From JAVVEH01 sp032251435 (GTDB lineage Bacteria; Verrucomicrobiota; Lentisphaeria; Oligosphaerales; MVZH01), in the NCBI GenBank assembly GCA_032251435.1, contig JAVVEH010000020.1:15059-79058 (forward strand): 64,000 nucleotides of DNA. The letters run 5' to 3'. Under the pieces are notes generated by a model. It made no database searches and was not told where the DNA came from. It worked only from the letters and a program-made list of their open reading frames with translations. This document shows, in pieces, positions 18,785-28,104 of the stretch (position 1 is the first letter of the stretch; every line of letters begins with the position of its first letter). Both the position numbers and the translations under genes were made by a program.

Positions 18785-18932
18785 ACTTGATCCAAGTGAA
18801 GTGAAGAAAGCCGTAGAACTCGCGCCGGTGCCAGCGCGACTGGCGCGCCGACGGAACCGGCCCGTAGGGCTTGGGGGCCGCTGAATCAAAATCGTTTGGC
18901 ATCTGCATTCCTTGTGAAGGATGACCGTTCAT
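18785..18932. other. Spacer between GH39 and ADP-ribosylglycohydrolase genes
   Basis: The 148-bp gap on the minus-strand run has no visible ORF, repeat or hairpin. It may contain a secondary promoter or simply be a spacer. Confidence 0.3.
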
Positions 18933-20480
18933 TCATGCCAGCTCGACAAGAAGCATGGTGTGCCGCTTCAACGTGACCTTCAGGACCGCCTCGCCGTTTT
19001 CCACTGGAATAGGAATGGTCTCCGCCGCCTTGAGTTCCGCGGCGTCCCGCAGAATGGCGAGGGTGTCGTCCGTGAGCCGTTCAGGGCGTCCAAGCGCCTG
19101 CCATTCGCGATAGGTATTATTGCGTTCCCGGTCCAAGGGAGTCAAGGTTCCGACAAGTTGACCGCGATCCAGATGGGCGAGGCTTATCCGGATGGTGTCC
19201 GTCATCTCCAGGTTGTCATCGGTTTCCTCGTAATTGTAGATCAGGATCGCCAGCGTGTCATCGGCATGGCGTGTGGCGAGAATCCCGCACCGCGCGCCCG
19301 GCACATGATTGTCGACGTTCAACCGTGTCTCTCCGAGCCGCGCCATCATTTCAAAACAAGTCAGGATCGGTTTCGGAATATTGGCCGCCGTGGTCAGGCT
19401 TCTCTGTCCGAGGAATGGAGTATCCTGCCGCGCTTCATACGCGAACCCCCAGTAGAGTACGATGGCGGTTTCGAGTCCGTAACGGTCTTCGATGTGCCAC
19501 AGGCAGTCGACCAGTTTGGCCATGAACAGCGCGGAAGCCTCGCTGTCGCGGTATTCAAGCGCCGGGAAATCCCGGACTGAACGGAAAAAGTTCGAGCAGA
19601 GTCCCCATTCATTCAGATGGAATTCGAATCCCTCAGGCATGTCGTAGAGGGCGAAAAGCCGGGATAGCCAAAGCAGACTCTGGGTGAAGCGCTGCACCTG
19701 CGGTTGAATCACCGGCCCGTTCCTGAGCCAACCGCCCGACAGCCCATAGATGTGATACGACACAAAATCCAGACGCGACCCCCGCTCGCCGGTCACGTAA
19801 TTGGTGCCATTGATGACGTGTTCCAGAAACAGTTTCAGGAATCCCTCATGATAGCAGGCAGGACCGCCAACCCGGAGTCTTTCATCCACGGACGTGACCG
19901 CATGGGCGAACACGTCATACATCCTGAAGAATGTCGGCAGATCGTTGTGCGGCCAAGAGTCCGGCTCATTCCAGACTTCAAAATACCAGGAGCGGACCTC
20001 GTCAATCCCGAACTCCGCGACGAGGTTGCGGACGAACGCCTCGATCAGATCCCGCCACTTGCGCCACGACTTCGGGCCACGGTCGGCGGCAGGCATTCCC
20101 TCGTCACGCTCGGGGGCATCCTCATCCAGCCGGTTGGACAGCTCGGCCGGGAACCGGTCCACTTCGACAATCGGCTTGATGCCGCGGCGCACCCATTCCC
20201 GGTAAAGCCGGTTGATCCTCGAAAAATCATAGACCGGGTTGCCATTCTCGTCTTCCGAATACACCTTGCAGCCAATTTCCTCGCCCCCCGCGACCGCGCT
20301 GCTCAACGGAGAGTGACAGCGCAGATAGCGCAGCGCCCGCTGTTTCCGCATGCGGTCAAGGAGCGTCCGCCCCACGTCCGATTCAGTGTGCGGAAACAGG
20401 TAGTCGCAACCCGCCGCCTGGTAGCCGCGATTGTTGCGCTTGCCCGTTTGCGATAGATCAATGGCATAGGTCACGTTCAT
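18933..20480 (-). CDS. GH39-type glycosidase (beta-xylosidase/iduronidase-like)
   Basis: ATG 20480 gives 515 residues (MNVTYAIDLSQTGK...); a longer in-frame start at 20561 is disfavoured. The TIM-barrel catalytic residues are plain: acid/base Glu172 in YFEVWNEPD and nucleophile Glu291 in FEFHLNEWG. A C-terminal beta-sandwich runs from about residue 350, as in family 39 beta-xylosidases and alpha-L-iduronidases. No signal peptide is seen. A 34-codon frame (20589-20485) ends 4 bp upstream. It lies between a secreted transglutaminase/FGE-like protein and an ADP-ribosylglycohydrolase. GH39 is preferred over GH51 because of the LNEW nucleophile context; substrate is unknown. Confidence 0.8.
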   Translation of the reverse strand: MNVTYAIDLSQTGKRNNRGYQAAGCDYLFPHTESDVGRTLLDRMRKQRALRYLRCHSPLSSAVAGGEEIGCKVYSEDENGNPVYDFSRINRLYREWVRRGIKPIVEVDRFPAELSNRLDEDAPERDEGMPAADRGPKSWRKWRDLIEAFVRNLVAEFGIDEVRSWYFEVWNEPDSWPHNDLPTFFRMYDVFAHAVTSVDERLRVGGPACYHEGFLKLFLEHVINGTNYVTGERGSRLDFVSYHIYGLSGGWLRNGPVIQPQVQRFTQSLLWLSRLFALYDMPEGFEFHLNEWGLCSNFFRSVRDFPALEYRDSEASALFMAKLVDCLWHIEDRYGLETAIVLYWGFAYEARQDTPFLGQRSLTTAANIPKPILTCFEMMARLGETRLNVDNHVPGARCGILATRHADDTLAILIYNYEETDDNLEMTDTIRISLAHLDRGQLVGTLTPLDRERNNTYREWQALGRPERLTDDTLAILRDAAELKAAETIPIPVENGEAVLKVTLKRHTMLLVELA

Positions 20481-20618
20481 AGTGTCACAGCATTGGCAAC
20501 GGCTCCAGCATGACCGGCCGGGCGGCCGCGGCGCAGAACCGATACCCGCCGGCGCCGACAACCAGCCGGCAGCCGGGTTTTATCGTCATGACAGATGGCG
20601 TCCACCGTCGTCCACCGC

Positions 20619-23096
20619 CTATTTCGCGGGCCGCAGGGTGAACGATTTGACCGCCAGTCCGTACTGCGGAGGATTGTCGCGCCAGAAGCGCAGCGTGTTC
20701 GCGCCTTCCTTAAGGGCGAGCGTGACCGGCTTGGACTCCTGCCAGTCACCGCAGGTGAAAGGCATCTCCATGACGGCCGCGGCGCCGGCGCCATTGGCGG
20801 TCACGTTGATCCGCTGGTCATAGTTGACCGTAACCGCCCGGGCGGTCAGCGCGTAGGCGCCGGACCGCGGAACATTGACCGTGTACTCGATCTGCGAACT
20901 GATGCCCTGACTGGGGCCGGTGGGATCCTGCTTCGGGCTTTTCGCATAGTAGTTTTTGTCATAAGTGTCCGAGACGCGCTCGCAGACGTTGCCGAGGATG
21001 TCGTAAAGCCCCCATGGATTGGGTTTCTTCTGCCCGACCGGATGCGATTTGCCGCCGTCGTTCTGGTCGTACCAGGCATACTCGTCCAGTTTCGCGGGAT
21101 CGTCGCCGAAGAAATACTTCGTCGCGGTCCCGGCGCGGCACGCGTATTCCCACTCCGCCTCCGTGGGAAGCCGGGTCGCCATTTCCGTCTTCTCGGCCAG
21201 TTTGTCGCAGAACTCGACCGCGTCCCCTTCGGATACCGTGTCGGCCGGCGCGTTCGGATCCTTGCTCGCTTTGCTGGGATTCGATCCCATGATCTTGGTG
21301 AACTGCGCCTGCGTGACCTCGTATTTGCCCATATAATAGCCCTGAGTGATCGTCACCTCGTGCTTGGGTGTCTCGCGCCCATGCCACTTGCTCTCCGTCG
21401 CATCCTCGCCGCCCATCATGAATGTGCCCGGCTTGATATAGACGAACTCCATGGTGACTCCGTCGCCCAGGTCGAGCGTCATCTCGTCCGGGTGCTTGCC
21501 GCCGGCGGGCGGCGTCATCGCCGCGCGGAATCCCCAGTTGTTGTATCTGCCGTAGCCGCTGCTGGGCATACGCCATCCGGACCTGCAGGACTCAGCGCCA
21601 CCCCGCCATGCGCCACCCCGCAGAACTGTCACGCCCTGGCGGGCAAACCGCGGCAGGCAAACCTGCAGGCCGCCGTCGAAACTCTTCATCGCCACGACAT
21701 CCCGCGTGTTGCCAGATGGCTTGCTGTAGGCGGCGGCCGGTATCGCGATGACACCGTCCTGACCGTAGCTGATCTTCTTGTCCGCCGGTGTGACAGGCGA
21801 CGCCATGACCTTCTCCGCCACGGTCGGCTCGTTGGATTCGCCGAGATCCTCGCCGAGCGCGGCGAGGGTCACGGCCTTCGACTTCGTGATGATCCGCCGT
21901 TGCGTGCGCAGCGCCACGCCATTCCAGAAATCGGGGCTGCCCGCGCTCTCTCCGTAGACGCGTTTTTCCCCCAGAACATCGCCGATCCAGTAGGCCCGCT
22001 TCACCTTCAGAAATTCGTCGCTGTCGCCGCGCGCCTGGGTGCTGGCGAGGAAATCCTTGTCCTTGTTGTAGATCGTCTTGGTCCAGCCGGCGCCCCAGCC
22101 TCCGCCCAGATTGACGACCCACCCGTTGGGGGTCCAGTGAGCGAGGGCGGCATGGCCGCGGCTGGGACGGGCTGTGGTCGGGATGCCGAAGGCGCGCAGG
22201 ATGAAACGCCCGAAGAAGGCCCGTCGGCCGCACACCCCCCCGTTCATCAGAATGTTCTGATAATTCTGCAGTTCCGACCGGTCGAACTTCACATCCCCCG
22301 ATCCGTACCGCACGTCGGAAGCGACGATATTCACGTAGCGCCAGCCGTAGTTCGGGTTGTAGATATGATCGGGACGGAAGTTGCGGAGCATCTTGCGCCC
22401 CCAGGCGAGAGTCCAGTCCGGCTCGTCGCCGTCGACCACAAAGCGGAGATCCCAGACACCGAGACGGTCGAAAGCCGGATCCAGCTCGCCATCCAGGTAG
22501 GCCTTCTCGTAGTGCAGGTAGCGCCGCACCGGGTCGACCGTTTTCGGAGCGTCGGCCTGGGCGCGGGGATTCGACTGGCCAACCGGCACCGCGTGCTCGA
22601 GGCTGATGGCCAGCGCCAACCGCTGCAGCACCCCGTTTTCGGCCTTGCCGCTGGCTTTCCGGATGTCAGTGTAGATCTTCATCGCCTCGCCATACTTGCC
22701 GCCTGCGGCACCGTCCGCGACCAGCATCTGCTTCATCAGCGCGGTATCCGCCAGCAATTGCTCCACCAGCGCCGCCTGCTCCTCGCCCTGCCGGGCGAAT
22801 TCCGCCAGGCCTTTCGGCGTGGCTTGGCGCAGAACGACGTACTTGACCAGTTTGGCATCCAGCGCGTCAGTGTCGAGGACCTTGCTTACCGCGGCATCGG
22901 CAGGTTTGTCCTTTGGCAGCTTGGCGGCGAGTTCGGTCTGTAGTTGGCTGAGCATGCCGGCGTAGCGGGCCAGCGACGCGTCGTCAGCTTCCGCGCCGGA
23001 GGCGCCGACGGACAGAAGACCCGCCATGCCGAAGGCGGCCAGGGCCAGGGCGGCGGCAAACATGCGTACGGGTTTCATTCTTTGGCGTGTCTTCAT
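20619..23096 (-). CDS. Secreted transglutaminase-like/FGE-like protein with rearranged FGE domain
   Basis: The 825-residue protein has an N-terminal signal segment (hydrophobic 12-32) and a helical region to about 230. A transglutaminase-like core follows, with Cys289 in MNGGVCGRR and His315 in SRGHAALAHW. Residues 491-526 match the C-terminal end of formylglycine-generating-enzyme (FGE/SUMF1) domains: VLRGGAW at 491 and GFR at 522-524. The N-terminal and central FGE parts come afterwards, at 545-733 (MEFVYIKPGTFMMGG, LPTEAEWEYACRAG, WGLYDILGNVCERVSD). A carbohydrate-binding-module-like beta domain (735-822) then replaces the expected ending. GGAG lies upstream of the ATG. Whether the FGE part is active is doubtful. 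Confidence 0.75.
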   Translation of the reverse strand: MKTRQRMKPVRMFAAALALAAFGMAGLLSVGASGAEADDASLARYAGMLSQLQTELAAKLPKDKPADAAVSKVLDTDALDAKLVKYVVLRQATPKGLAEFARQGEEQAALVEQLLADTALMKQMLVADGAAGGKYGEAMKIYTDIRKASGKAENGVLQRLALAISLEHAVPVGQSNPRAQADAPKTVDPVRRYLHYEKAYLDGELDPAFDRLGVWDLRFVVDGDEPDWTLAWGRKMLRNFRPDHIYNPNYGWRYVNIVASDVRYGSGDVKFDRSELQNYQNILMNGGVCGRRAFFGRFILRAFGIPTTARPSRGHAALAHWTPNGWVVNLGGGWGAGWTKTIYNKDKDFLASTQARGDSDEFLKVKRAYWIGDVLGEKRVYGESAGSPDFWNGVALRTQRRIITKSKAVTLAALGEDLGESNEPTVAEKVMASPVTPADKKISYGQDGVIAIPAAAYSKPSGNTRDVVAMKSFDGGLQVCLPRFARQGVTVLRGGAWRGGAESCRSGWRMPSSGYGRYNNWGFRAAMTPPAGGKHPDEMTLDLGDGVTMEFVYIKPGTFMMGGEDATESKWHGRETPKHEVTITQGYYMGKYEVTQAQFTKIMGSNPSKASKDPNAPADTVSEGDAVEFCDKLAEKTEMATRLPTEAEWEYACRAGTATKYFFGDDPAKLDEYAWYDQNDGGKSHPVGQKKPNPWGLYDILGNVCERVSDTYDKNYYAKSPKQDPTGPSQGISSQIEYTVNVPRSGAYALTARAVTVNYDQRINVTANGAGAAAVMEMPFTCGDWQESKPVTLALKEGANTLRFWRDNPPQYGLAVKSFTLRPAK

Positions 23097-23509
23097 TTTG
23101 GGGACTCCTTTTTGGGATAAACGTCAGACTCGTGCGACACAGCTTTCATACGCGTCGGTTTCAGTTTTCAGTATTCGGGGTTCAGATATTGTTGCCGAGA
23201 ACCACCGGCGGGGTCTTCTGCTCCGCCAGCCAGACCGTCGTAATGGCGGAGGTCACCACATCTTGACTTTACACCCTTAACTGGCGAATGTCACGCTTTT
23301 CCCGATCGTTCCACATGGCAAAAGTAGGTGGATGCTGGGGGCAGGCTCTTCTTCCATCACCGCTCTACTGTTGAAAAAAAGCCTACCAACGGCTACATTC
23401 CATCTCATGCTCCCTGCGAAAAACCAACAATCTCTTGTCCAAAAACTGGCCGACCGGCACCGGCGGCAGATTACCATTGTTGTCGACCAGAGCCCGGGAC
23501 GATCTGCTC
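23097..23509. other. Non-coding stretch before a pseudogene
   Basis: No gene is supported here. At 23286-23319 is a 34-bp segment that recurs, with 30 of 34 bases the same, at 26566-26599. Frames across 23328-23510 have no recognisable product and are probably rearranged or degraded DNA that replaced the 5' part of the esterase gene. Confidence 0.4.
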
Positions 23510-24273
23510 GCCTGAGACGGCCCCCAACTTCGGCAAGGTCTCCTTCTTCTTTGCGCGCCGTGTACAACAGGACGCACTGGTACCTATCGGCCTGATTCGC
23601 AAAGCCGTTGGCGGTTCAGCCATCGAGTCATGGCTGAATAAAGAGCCATACGAAACCGGGGGTAACTACAAGTATCACATTGAACCCATAACTGGGATAT
23701 GGCATCAAGGGGGTCATCTGGTATCAGGGCGAAAGTAATCAGAATGACCGGCGCAGCTACCAGCCGAAATTGGAGGCGCTGATAACAGGCTGGCGCGAGG
23801 CCTGGGGCCTCGGGGATGTCCCGTTTTACTACGTCCAATTGCCCGGGCTCCGTGACTCGCCGACTGACAACCCCGCCATGGGCGACGGCCGCGCTGAAAT
23901 CCGGCAGGCCTATGTCGAGGCCCTCAGACTGCCCAATACCGGTCTGGCGGTGACCATCGATATCGGCACAAAAGGCGAACATCCGCCGAACAAGTACGAT
24001 ACCGGAGACCGTCTGGCCCGCACCGTGCTGCGCAATGTCTATGGCTTCAAGGAGATCGGCGTATCGCCGCTCTACAAGTCTCACAAAATTGAGGGGCGCT
24101 CCATTCGAATCAGCTTTTCCGATGCCGAGAGCGGGCTGATGCTGGCAGAAAAGCAGGGCCCCGTTGACTTCGGGCCGCCAACCCCGACCCCCGACACCAA
24201 GCTGGGGTGGCTGTCCATCCAGGATGCCGCCGGCACCTGGCATCGGGCGGAAGGCAATCCTGCCAACCCCTAA
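23510..24273 (+). pseudogene. Sialate O-acetylesterase remnant, truncated and frameshifted
   Basis: Two frames together spell part of a sialate O-acetylesterase-like SGNH protein. The first carries PETAPNFGKVSFFFARR and VPIGLIRKAVGGSAIESW. After a frame change near 23689-23701 the second reads GIKGVIWYQGESNQND and continues to 24273. The latter block, with WYQGE, is diagnostic of the family. The 5' half with the catalytic GQSN motif is missing, and the 3' end stops before the usual C-terminal strands. It is therefore a decayed gene rather than a sequencing slip alone. It once fitted the glycan-degrading theme of the region. Confidence 0.75.
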
Positions 24274-24301
24274 AGGCTTTGGGAAAACAACTTCCTATTG
24301 T

Positions 24302-25000
24302 TTATCGCGGACGACGAAAGCACACACCCGTCAAGCCCAGTGCGGCAAGAATTATTGTGGAGGGTTCAGGAATTATCACCGCTGTCAATCCCAGAGCGGA
24401 TACAACTGTGATGTTTGATGTGTTTCCTGCGCCCGGCGCGCTGTCTATCACAAGGTTGCCCGCGCCATCCGTGGACAGACCGTTAAAATAGACATAGGCC
24501 AGGGCTCCATCGTCGTGTTGAGTCTCCTTCGACTGGCCATCGACAAACCAGATGGTATCAACATTGGTTCCATTGGCAATGAACCCTGACCCGATGACCA
24601 GATTGTAAGTGGCATCATCATCCAGGCCGGTGAATGTCAATTTGAGATTTCCTGCGCTGCTATTTTCCCCGATCCAGTCGGTCAAATTGGAATCATTGAA
24701 AATCGCGGGTTGGCCGGACAGATCCGTGCTCCCTGTAGAATCGTTGTTCGACCACCCCCCCGGCTTTGTCCATTCAAAGCCCACGACATCCACAGTGACA
24801 CCGGAAGTATCAATGAGAGTGCCAGTTGCAATGCTTCCGGAATTCGAACCAGAACCAGTAACATTGAAATTATTGGTGGCGGCCGTCGGGCCGAAATCGA
24901 CTCCGATCGTTGTGCCGTTCACAATTGGAGCGGCGTAGCTGGCGGTCGCGAATGAAACAATCGTTAAAAGACAGATGATGGCAATAGGCTTTCTAAGCAT
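24302..25000 (-). CDS. PEP-CTERM surface protein
   Basis: The 232-residue protein has an N-terminal signal peptide (to about residue 23, ASYA|AP) and a Gly/Ser/Asn/Thr-rich beta-type body. The C-terminus is a PEP-CTERM sorting signal: IPEPSTIILAALGLTG followed by Arg residues. Such proteins are processed by an exosortase (not in this window) and exported to the surface or matrix. The pattern DDDATYNLVIGSGF in the middle is common in PVC PEP-CTERM proteins. GGGAG lies 8 bases before ATG 25000. It is transcribed divergently from an AraC regulator over an AT-rich 278-bp gap, so that regulator is a good candidate controller. Confidence 0.85.
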   Translation of the reverse strand: MLRKPIAIICLLTIVSFATASYAAPIVNGTTIGVDFGPTAATNNFNVTGSGSNSGSIATGTLIDTSGVTVDVVGFEWTKPGGWSNNDSTGSTDLSGQPAIFNDSNLTDWIGENSSAGNLKLTFTGLDDDATYNLVIGSGFIANGTNVDTIWFVDGQSKETQHDDGALAYVYFNGLSTDGAGNLVIDSAPGAGNTSNITVVSALGLTAVIIPEPSTIILAALGLTGVCFRRPR

Positions 25001-25278
25001 GGCTGATCTCCCAAGTTGATTAACTGTTACCCAACAAATGAAACCTTATAAATTCCGGTTATCGTGACGCTGAACAATCGAAATTAAAAACAGTTCCACT
25101 TTAATGAATTCAAGCTTTTTAACAATGCGTAAAAAAAACAAAAAAATACGCGAAATAGCATTTTTTATAATTTAAATGAAATATTGGTGCAGTATTTTAA
25201 TGTATTGAGTACGTGAAAAATAATCGTGATAATAGTTCAAGAAAAATAATTTCCATAGAAAAGGAGGGCATATTCGAC
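25001..25278. promoter_or_regulatory. AT-rich divergent promoter region
   Basis: The gap between the divergent PEP-CTERM and AraC genes is much more AT-rich than its surroundings, with A runs at 25130-25148 and a TATAAT word near 25167. Both promoters must lie here. No clean -35 element pairs with the TATAAT word, so exact sites are not assigned. Confidence 0.5.
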
Positions 25279-26163
25279 ATGAGTCGCGACGCGAAAGGAA
25301 AAGGCACACCCATCGCTTACACGACTGTCAAAGTGTCTATGGACCCGGCATCCCGCTTTGCAGGTTTTAAACCCCGTGAGAACTTTGGGAGACCGCTTTT
25401 TTTGGCGGGCATCCAATACATGGGCGTGAATCGGTTGGAAAAAGAGTTTATGGGGGGAACGGACTGTTGTGAGACCCATTTGCTGCATGTTACCATTGAA
25501 GGAGAGCTGGAATGCCGGGCGGGGAAAAAACCGCTATATATCGGGCCGGGCGACATGCTGATGGCACCCGCCCGGGGGCCGCATTGGCTGAGACTGGCAA
25601 AGGCCCCCGCAACGGTGGTCTGGTTTCATCTGTGGCAGAAGCCGTGCTGGGAATTTCTACTGGATGTTGAGCGCCATGTTCAAAAAGTTCTGAACCCGAC
25701 GATGCTGCTGCAAGCCGCCCAGGCAATTTTGTATTGCGCTCAAGGAGAAGATCCCTTGGCTGGAAAGTTGATGACCCATTACGCTGAAATTTTATTGCTT
25801 TGCCTGTCTAGAGAACTGGACCTGCTTCAAAATCCGACAGAACGGGCTCTCCAGCAACGCCTGCAACATGTTTTCAACACAGTGCGTGAACATCCGGCAC
25901 ATTCCTGGTCGCTGGACGAATTGGCCCGGCGAATGAGTCTGTCCCCCCATTCGCTATCCCGGCTATGCAAAAAACACACGGGGGTCACGCCCATGCGGAA
26001 GGTTGCCATGATACGTATGAGTATTGCGGAACAGTTGCTGCAGGGAACGGACTTGACCCTGGCCGACATCGCCAGCCGGGTTGGCTATAAAACCGAATAT
26101 GCATTCTCCGACGCATTCATGCGTGTGACCGCGCAACGCCCGGGGGCGACGCGTCGTATTTGA
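25279..26163 (+). CDS. AraC-family transcriptional regulator
   Basis: The start is set at ATG 25279 because AAGGAGG lies at 25261-25267; a GTG at 25213 is in frame but lacks such a site. The 294-residue protein has a cupin-type N-terminus (HVTIEGELECRAGKKPLYIGP) and a C-terminal AraC DNA-binding domain: SLDELARRMSLSPHSLSRLC as first helix-turn-helix, LTLADIASRVGYKTEYAFS as second. The final segment reads FMRVTAQRPGATRR in place of the usual G-SP--YR. It is only weakly similar to the AraC protein at 1140-2051. Likely autoregulatory and controlling the divergent PEP-CTERM gene. Confidence 0.85.
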   Translation: MSRDAKGKGTPIAYTTVKVSMDPASRFAGFKPRENFGRPLFLAGIQYMGVNRLEKEFMGGTDCCETHLLHVTIEGELECRAGKKPLYIGPGDMLMAPARGPHWLRLAKAPATVVWFHLWQKPCWEFLLDVERHVQKVLNPTMLLQAAQAILYCAQGEDPLAGKLMTHYAEILLLCLSRELDLLQNPTERALQQRLQHVFNTVREHPAHSWSLDELARRMSLSPHSLSRLCKKHTGVTPMRKVAMIRMSIAEQLLQGTDLTLADIASRVGYKTEYAFSDAFMRVTAQRPGATRRI

Positions 26164-26330
26164 TCTATCCTTCCTGCCACCACTGCGACTGTGGAAGCGG
26201 CCCGCATGCCGTGCGCCCCCGCAGGTCACCGGTCCGCACGTCCAGCCCGTGTTGGAATCGGGAAATCAGGTGGCATCGGGAGAATCGGGGTCACGCCTAA
26301 GAACTGGAATCTTCCATAGGGTTTCACAAA

Positions 26331-26549
26331 ATGCCAGCACCTCGCCAACCAGAATTGATTCAGCCCGAGCATCTGATTCCTCGCTTGAAGTGGGAGCAAC
26401 TGTTTTCCTTTCTTCCGCAATGGCCGGAAAAGAAAACGGTGCATTACTTCTGGGGATACCGCCACCACGCGCTCGTCGACCTGGAAGCGGAACTGCCTCT
26501 GTGGGTCTTCACGGTCAACCAGGAACCAGGAACTGCGGCGGAAATTTAA
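26331..26549 (+). pseudogene. Transposase relic (DDE-type, IS4-like)
   Basis: A 72-codon frame includes YFWGYRHHALVDLEAELPLW, resembling the GYK-H-LVD--S-LPL block after the first catalytic Asp of IS4/IS5-type transposases. Nothing else of the transposase is recognisable nearby, and no inverted repeats are evident, so this is a fragment. It supports past insertion and loss in this accessory stretch. Family placement is tentative. Confidence 0.45.
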
Positions 26550-26581
26550 TTCCGCAGCGCTGGGTGAATGTCACGCTTTTC

Positions 26582-26610
26582 TTGACAGTTCCACATGGCC
26601 GGAGTACATT
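26582..26610 (+). promoter_or_regulatory. Sigma70-type promoter for the SLC13-type transporter
   Basis: TTGACA at 26582-26587 is separated by 17 bases from TACATT at 26605-26610, a near-consensus pair 50 bp before ATG 26660. GAATGTC lies 10 bases upstream of the -35. The same upstream word occurs before the promoter at 31814 and in the related segment at 23286. Confidence 0.65.
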
Positions 26611-26659
26611 CCTCCCACACTTTTAAAAAGCATTTTCCTATCCTGATGGCGCCTGTGAT

Positions 26660-27886
26660 ATGACGGCATTTATTTTTCTGGCCACGTATGTGGGAATCGC
26701 CATGGGGCGGCTGCCCCGGCTGGTAATTGACCGTACGGGGATGGCCATGCTGGGAGCGCTGGCGATGGTGCTTGCCGGTTCAATCAGCCCGTCGGCGGCG
26801 ATGGCGTCGATCCACGCGCCGACACTCCTGCTGCTCTACGGGCTGATGATCATCTCGGCGCAACTGCGCCTAGGCGGCTTTTACACCTGGCTGGCTTGGC
26901 GGGTGACCCGGTGGATCGACCGTCCCGGGCTCTTCCTGTTCCTGCTGATGGCGGTCGGCGGCCTTCTGGCGGCGGTGCTGGCCAACGATATCATTTGCCT
27001 GGCGTTCACGCCAGTTCTAGCCGTGGCCTTGCGGCGGCGGCGTTTCAATCCGCTGCCGTTCCTGCTGGGCTTGGCCATGGCCACCAACCTCGGCTCGGCC
27101 TCCACGATGATTGGAAACCCGCAAAGCATGCTGATCGGACAGCTTGGCGGGCTTTCGTTCCGGGCGTTTCTCTTCTGGTGCGCGCCACCCTCGCTCCTTT
27201 GCCTGGCCGTCACCTATGGCCTCCTGCGGCTGCTTTTCCGCGGACGGTTGACGACCGCCCCCGCCTATGCCGAATCATTTGTCGAACCGGACTGGCCCCC
27301 GTTCAACCGCTGGCAGTCGTCGAAAGGGCTGGTGGCGGCCGCCATCGCCTTCGCGCTGTTGCTCGGCGGGCTGCCCCGCGAACTGTCAGTGCTAACCTTG
27401 GCTGGAGCGCTGTTGCTGAGCCGGCGGATGCACACGCGGAACATGCTGGGGCTGGTGGACTGGCATCTGATCACATTGTTCTGCGGGCTGTTCATCGTCG
27501 TGCGCGCCTTCAACCAGACCGGCCTGCCGACGCAGGGTCTGGACTGGCTGGCGGCAAGGGGGGCGCCGCTGTCGAATCCCTATTGTCTGAGCATCACGGC
27601 GATTCTGCTCAGCAACATTGTCAGCAATGTACCGGCCACAGTGCTGATCGCGCCCCATCTGGAAGGAAGCGCGCCGGAAGTCTGGTACGCGCTGTCGCTC
27701 GCCACGACCTATGCGGGCAATCTGCTGACCATCGGCAGCATGGCCAACCTGATCGTCATCGAGCAGGCGGCGCCGTTTGGGATCCGCGTCTCATTCCGGG
27801 ATTACGCCCGGGTCGGCCTGCTGGTCACCGCGGCGAATCTCGCCATTCTGCTGGGATGGATTTATCTGCGCGCGCCGCGCTTCTGA
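26660..27886 (+). CDS. SLC13/ArsB-type anion transporter
   Basis: The 408-residue integral membrane protein has about ten hydrophobic segments. ANDIICLAFTPVLAVAL and later LSNIVSNVPATVLIAP are the paired inward loops of the ion-transporter superfamily (SLC13, ArsB, CitM, NhaD). ATNLGSASTMIGNPQSMLIG in the middle is the best-preserved signature. Substrate may be a dicarboxylate, citrate, sulfate or arsenite; sequence alone does not decide. It stands alone on the plus strand behind a strong promoter. The opposite-facing ATPase ends 218 bp downstream. GC is high, like the core genes and unlike the AT-rich DNA just upstream. Confidence 0.83.
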   Translation: MTAFIFLATYVGIAMGRLPRLVIDRTGMAMLGALAMVLAGSISPSAAMASIHAPTLLLLYGLMIISAQLRLGGFYTWLAWRVTRWIDRPGLFLFLLMAVGGLLAAVLANDIICLAFTPVLAVALRRRRFNPLPFLLGLAMATNLGSASTMIGNPQSMLIGQLGGLSFRAFLFWCAPPSLLCLAVTYGLLRLLFRGRLTTAPAYAESFVEPDWPPFNRWQSSKGLVAAAIAFALLLGGLPRELSVLTLAGALLLSRRMHTRNMLGLVDWHLITLFCGLFIVVRAFNQTGLPTQGLDWLAARGAPLSNPYCLSITAILLSNIVSNVPATVLIAPHLEGSAPEVWYALSLATTYAGNLLTIGSMANLIVIEQAAPFGIRVSFRDYARVGLLVTAANLAILLGWIYLRAPRF

Positions 27887-27936
27887 AACCGCCAAGCGCG
27901 CCGACACCGCGGAAAGGCGGGAATCATTTGGTGCCG

Positions 27937-28089
27937 CTACCGCTCATGATCACGTGCCCATTGTTTTGCCAGATGGTCGTCGAACGCCATGGCGGCTTTG
28001 GACGGCGGCAGAATTATCGTGGCGCCGCCGCCGTTTTCGAGGTTGATGTCCGGAATGTCCGGATTCGGGATCGCTTTATCCTCATTCAT
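27937..28089 (-). CDS. Hypothetical 50-residue protein behind the DUF4143 ATPase
   Basis: A reverse-strand frame from ATG 28089 to TAG 27937 encodes 50 residues beginning MNEDKAIPNPDIPDINLENG and ending with a charged helix (KAAMAFDDHLAKQWARDHER). An AGG site lies 7 bases before the start, and the start is 15 bp after the ATPase stop on the same strand. Composition looks protein-like (Pro-rich start, amphipathic end). No family is recognised. It could be a small partner of the ATPase or a chance frame. Confidence 0.4.
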   Translation of the reverse strand: MNEDKAIPNPDIPDINLENGGGATIILPPSKAAMAFDDHLAKQWARDHER

Positions 28090-28104
28090 TTTCAGCCTAT
28101 GTTT

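Noticed and set aside
17258..18790. 510-codon open frame opposite the ADP-ribosylglycohydrolase gene
   Set aside because: It is a mirror frame of a clear family member; high GC leaves long antisense frames open. The same applies to the 782-codon frame at 20595-22943 and the 568-codon frame at 26896-28602.
20485..20589. 34-codon minus-strand frame just before the GH39 start
   Set aside because: It ends 4 bp from the GH39 ATG and could be a leader peptide, but there is no ribosome site and no similarity; too weak to call.
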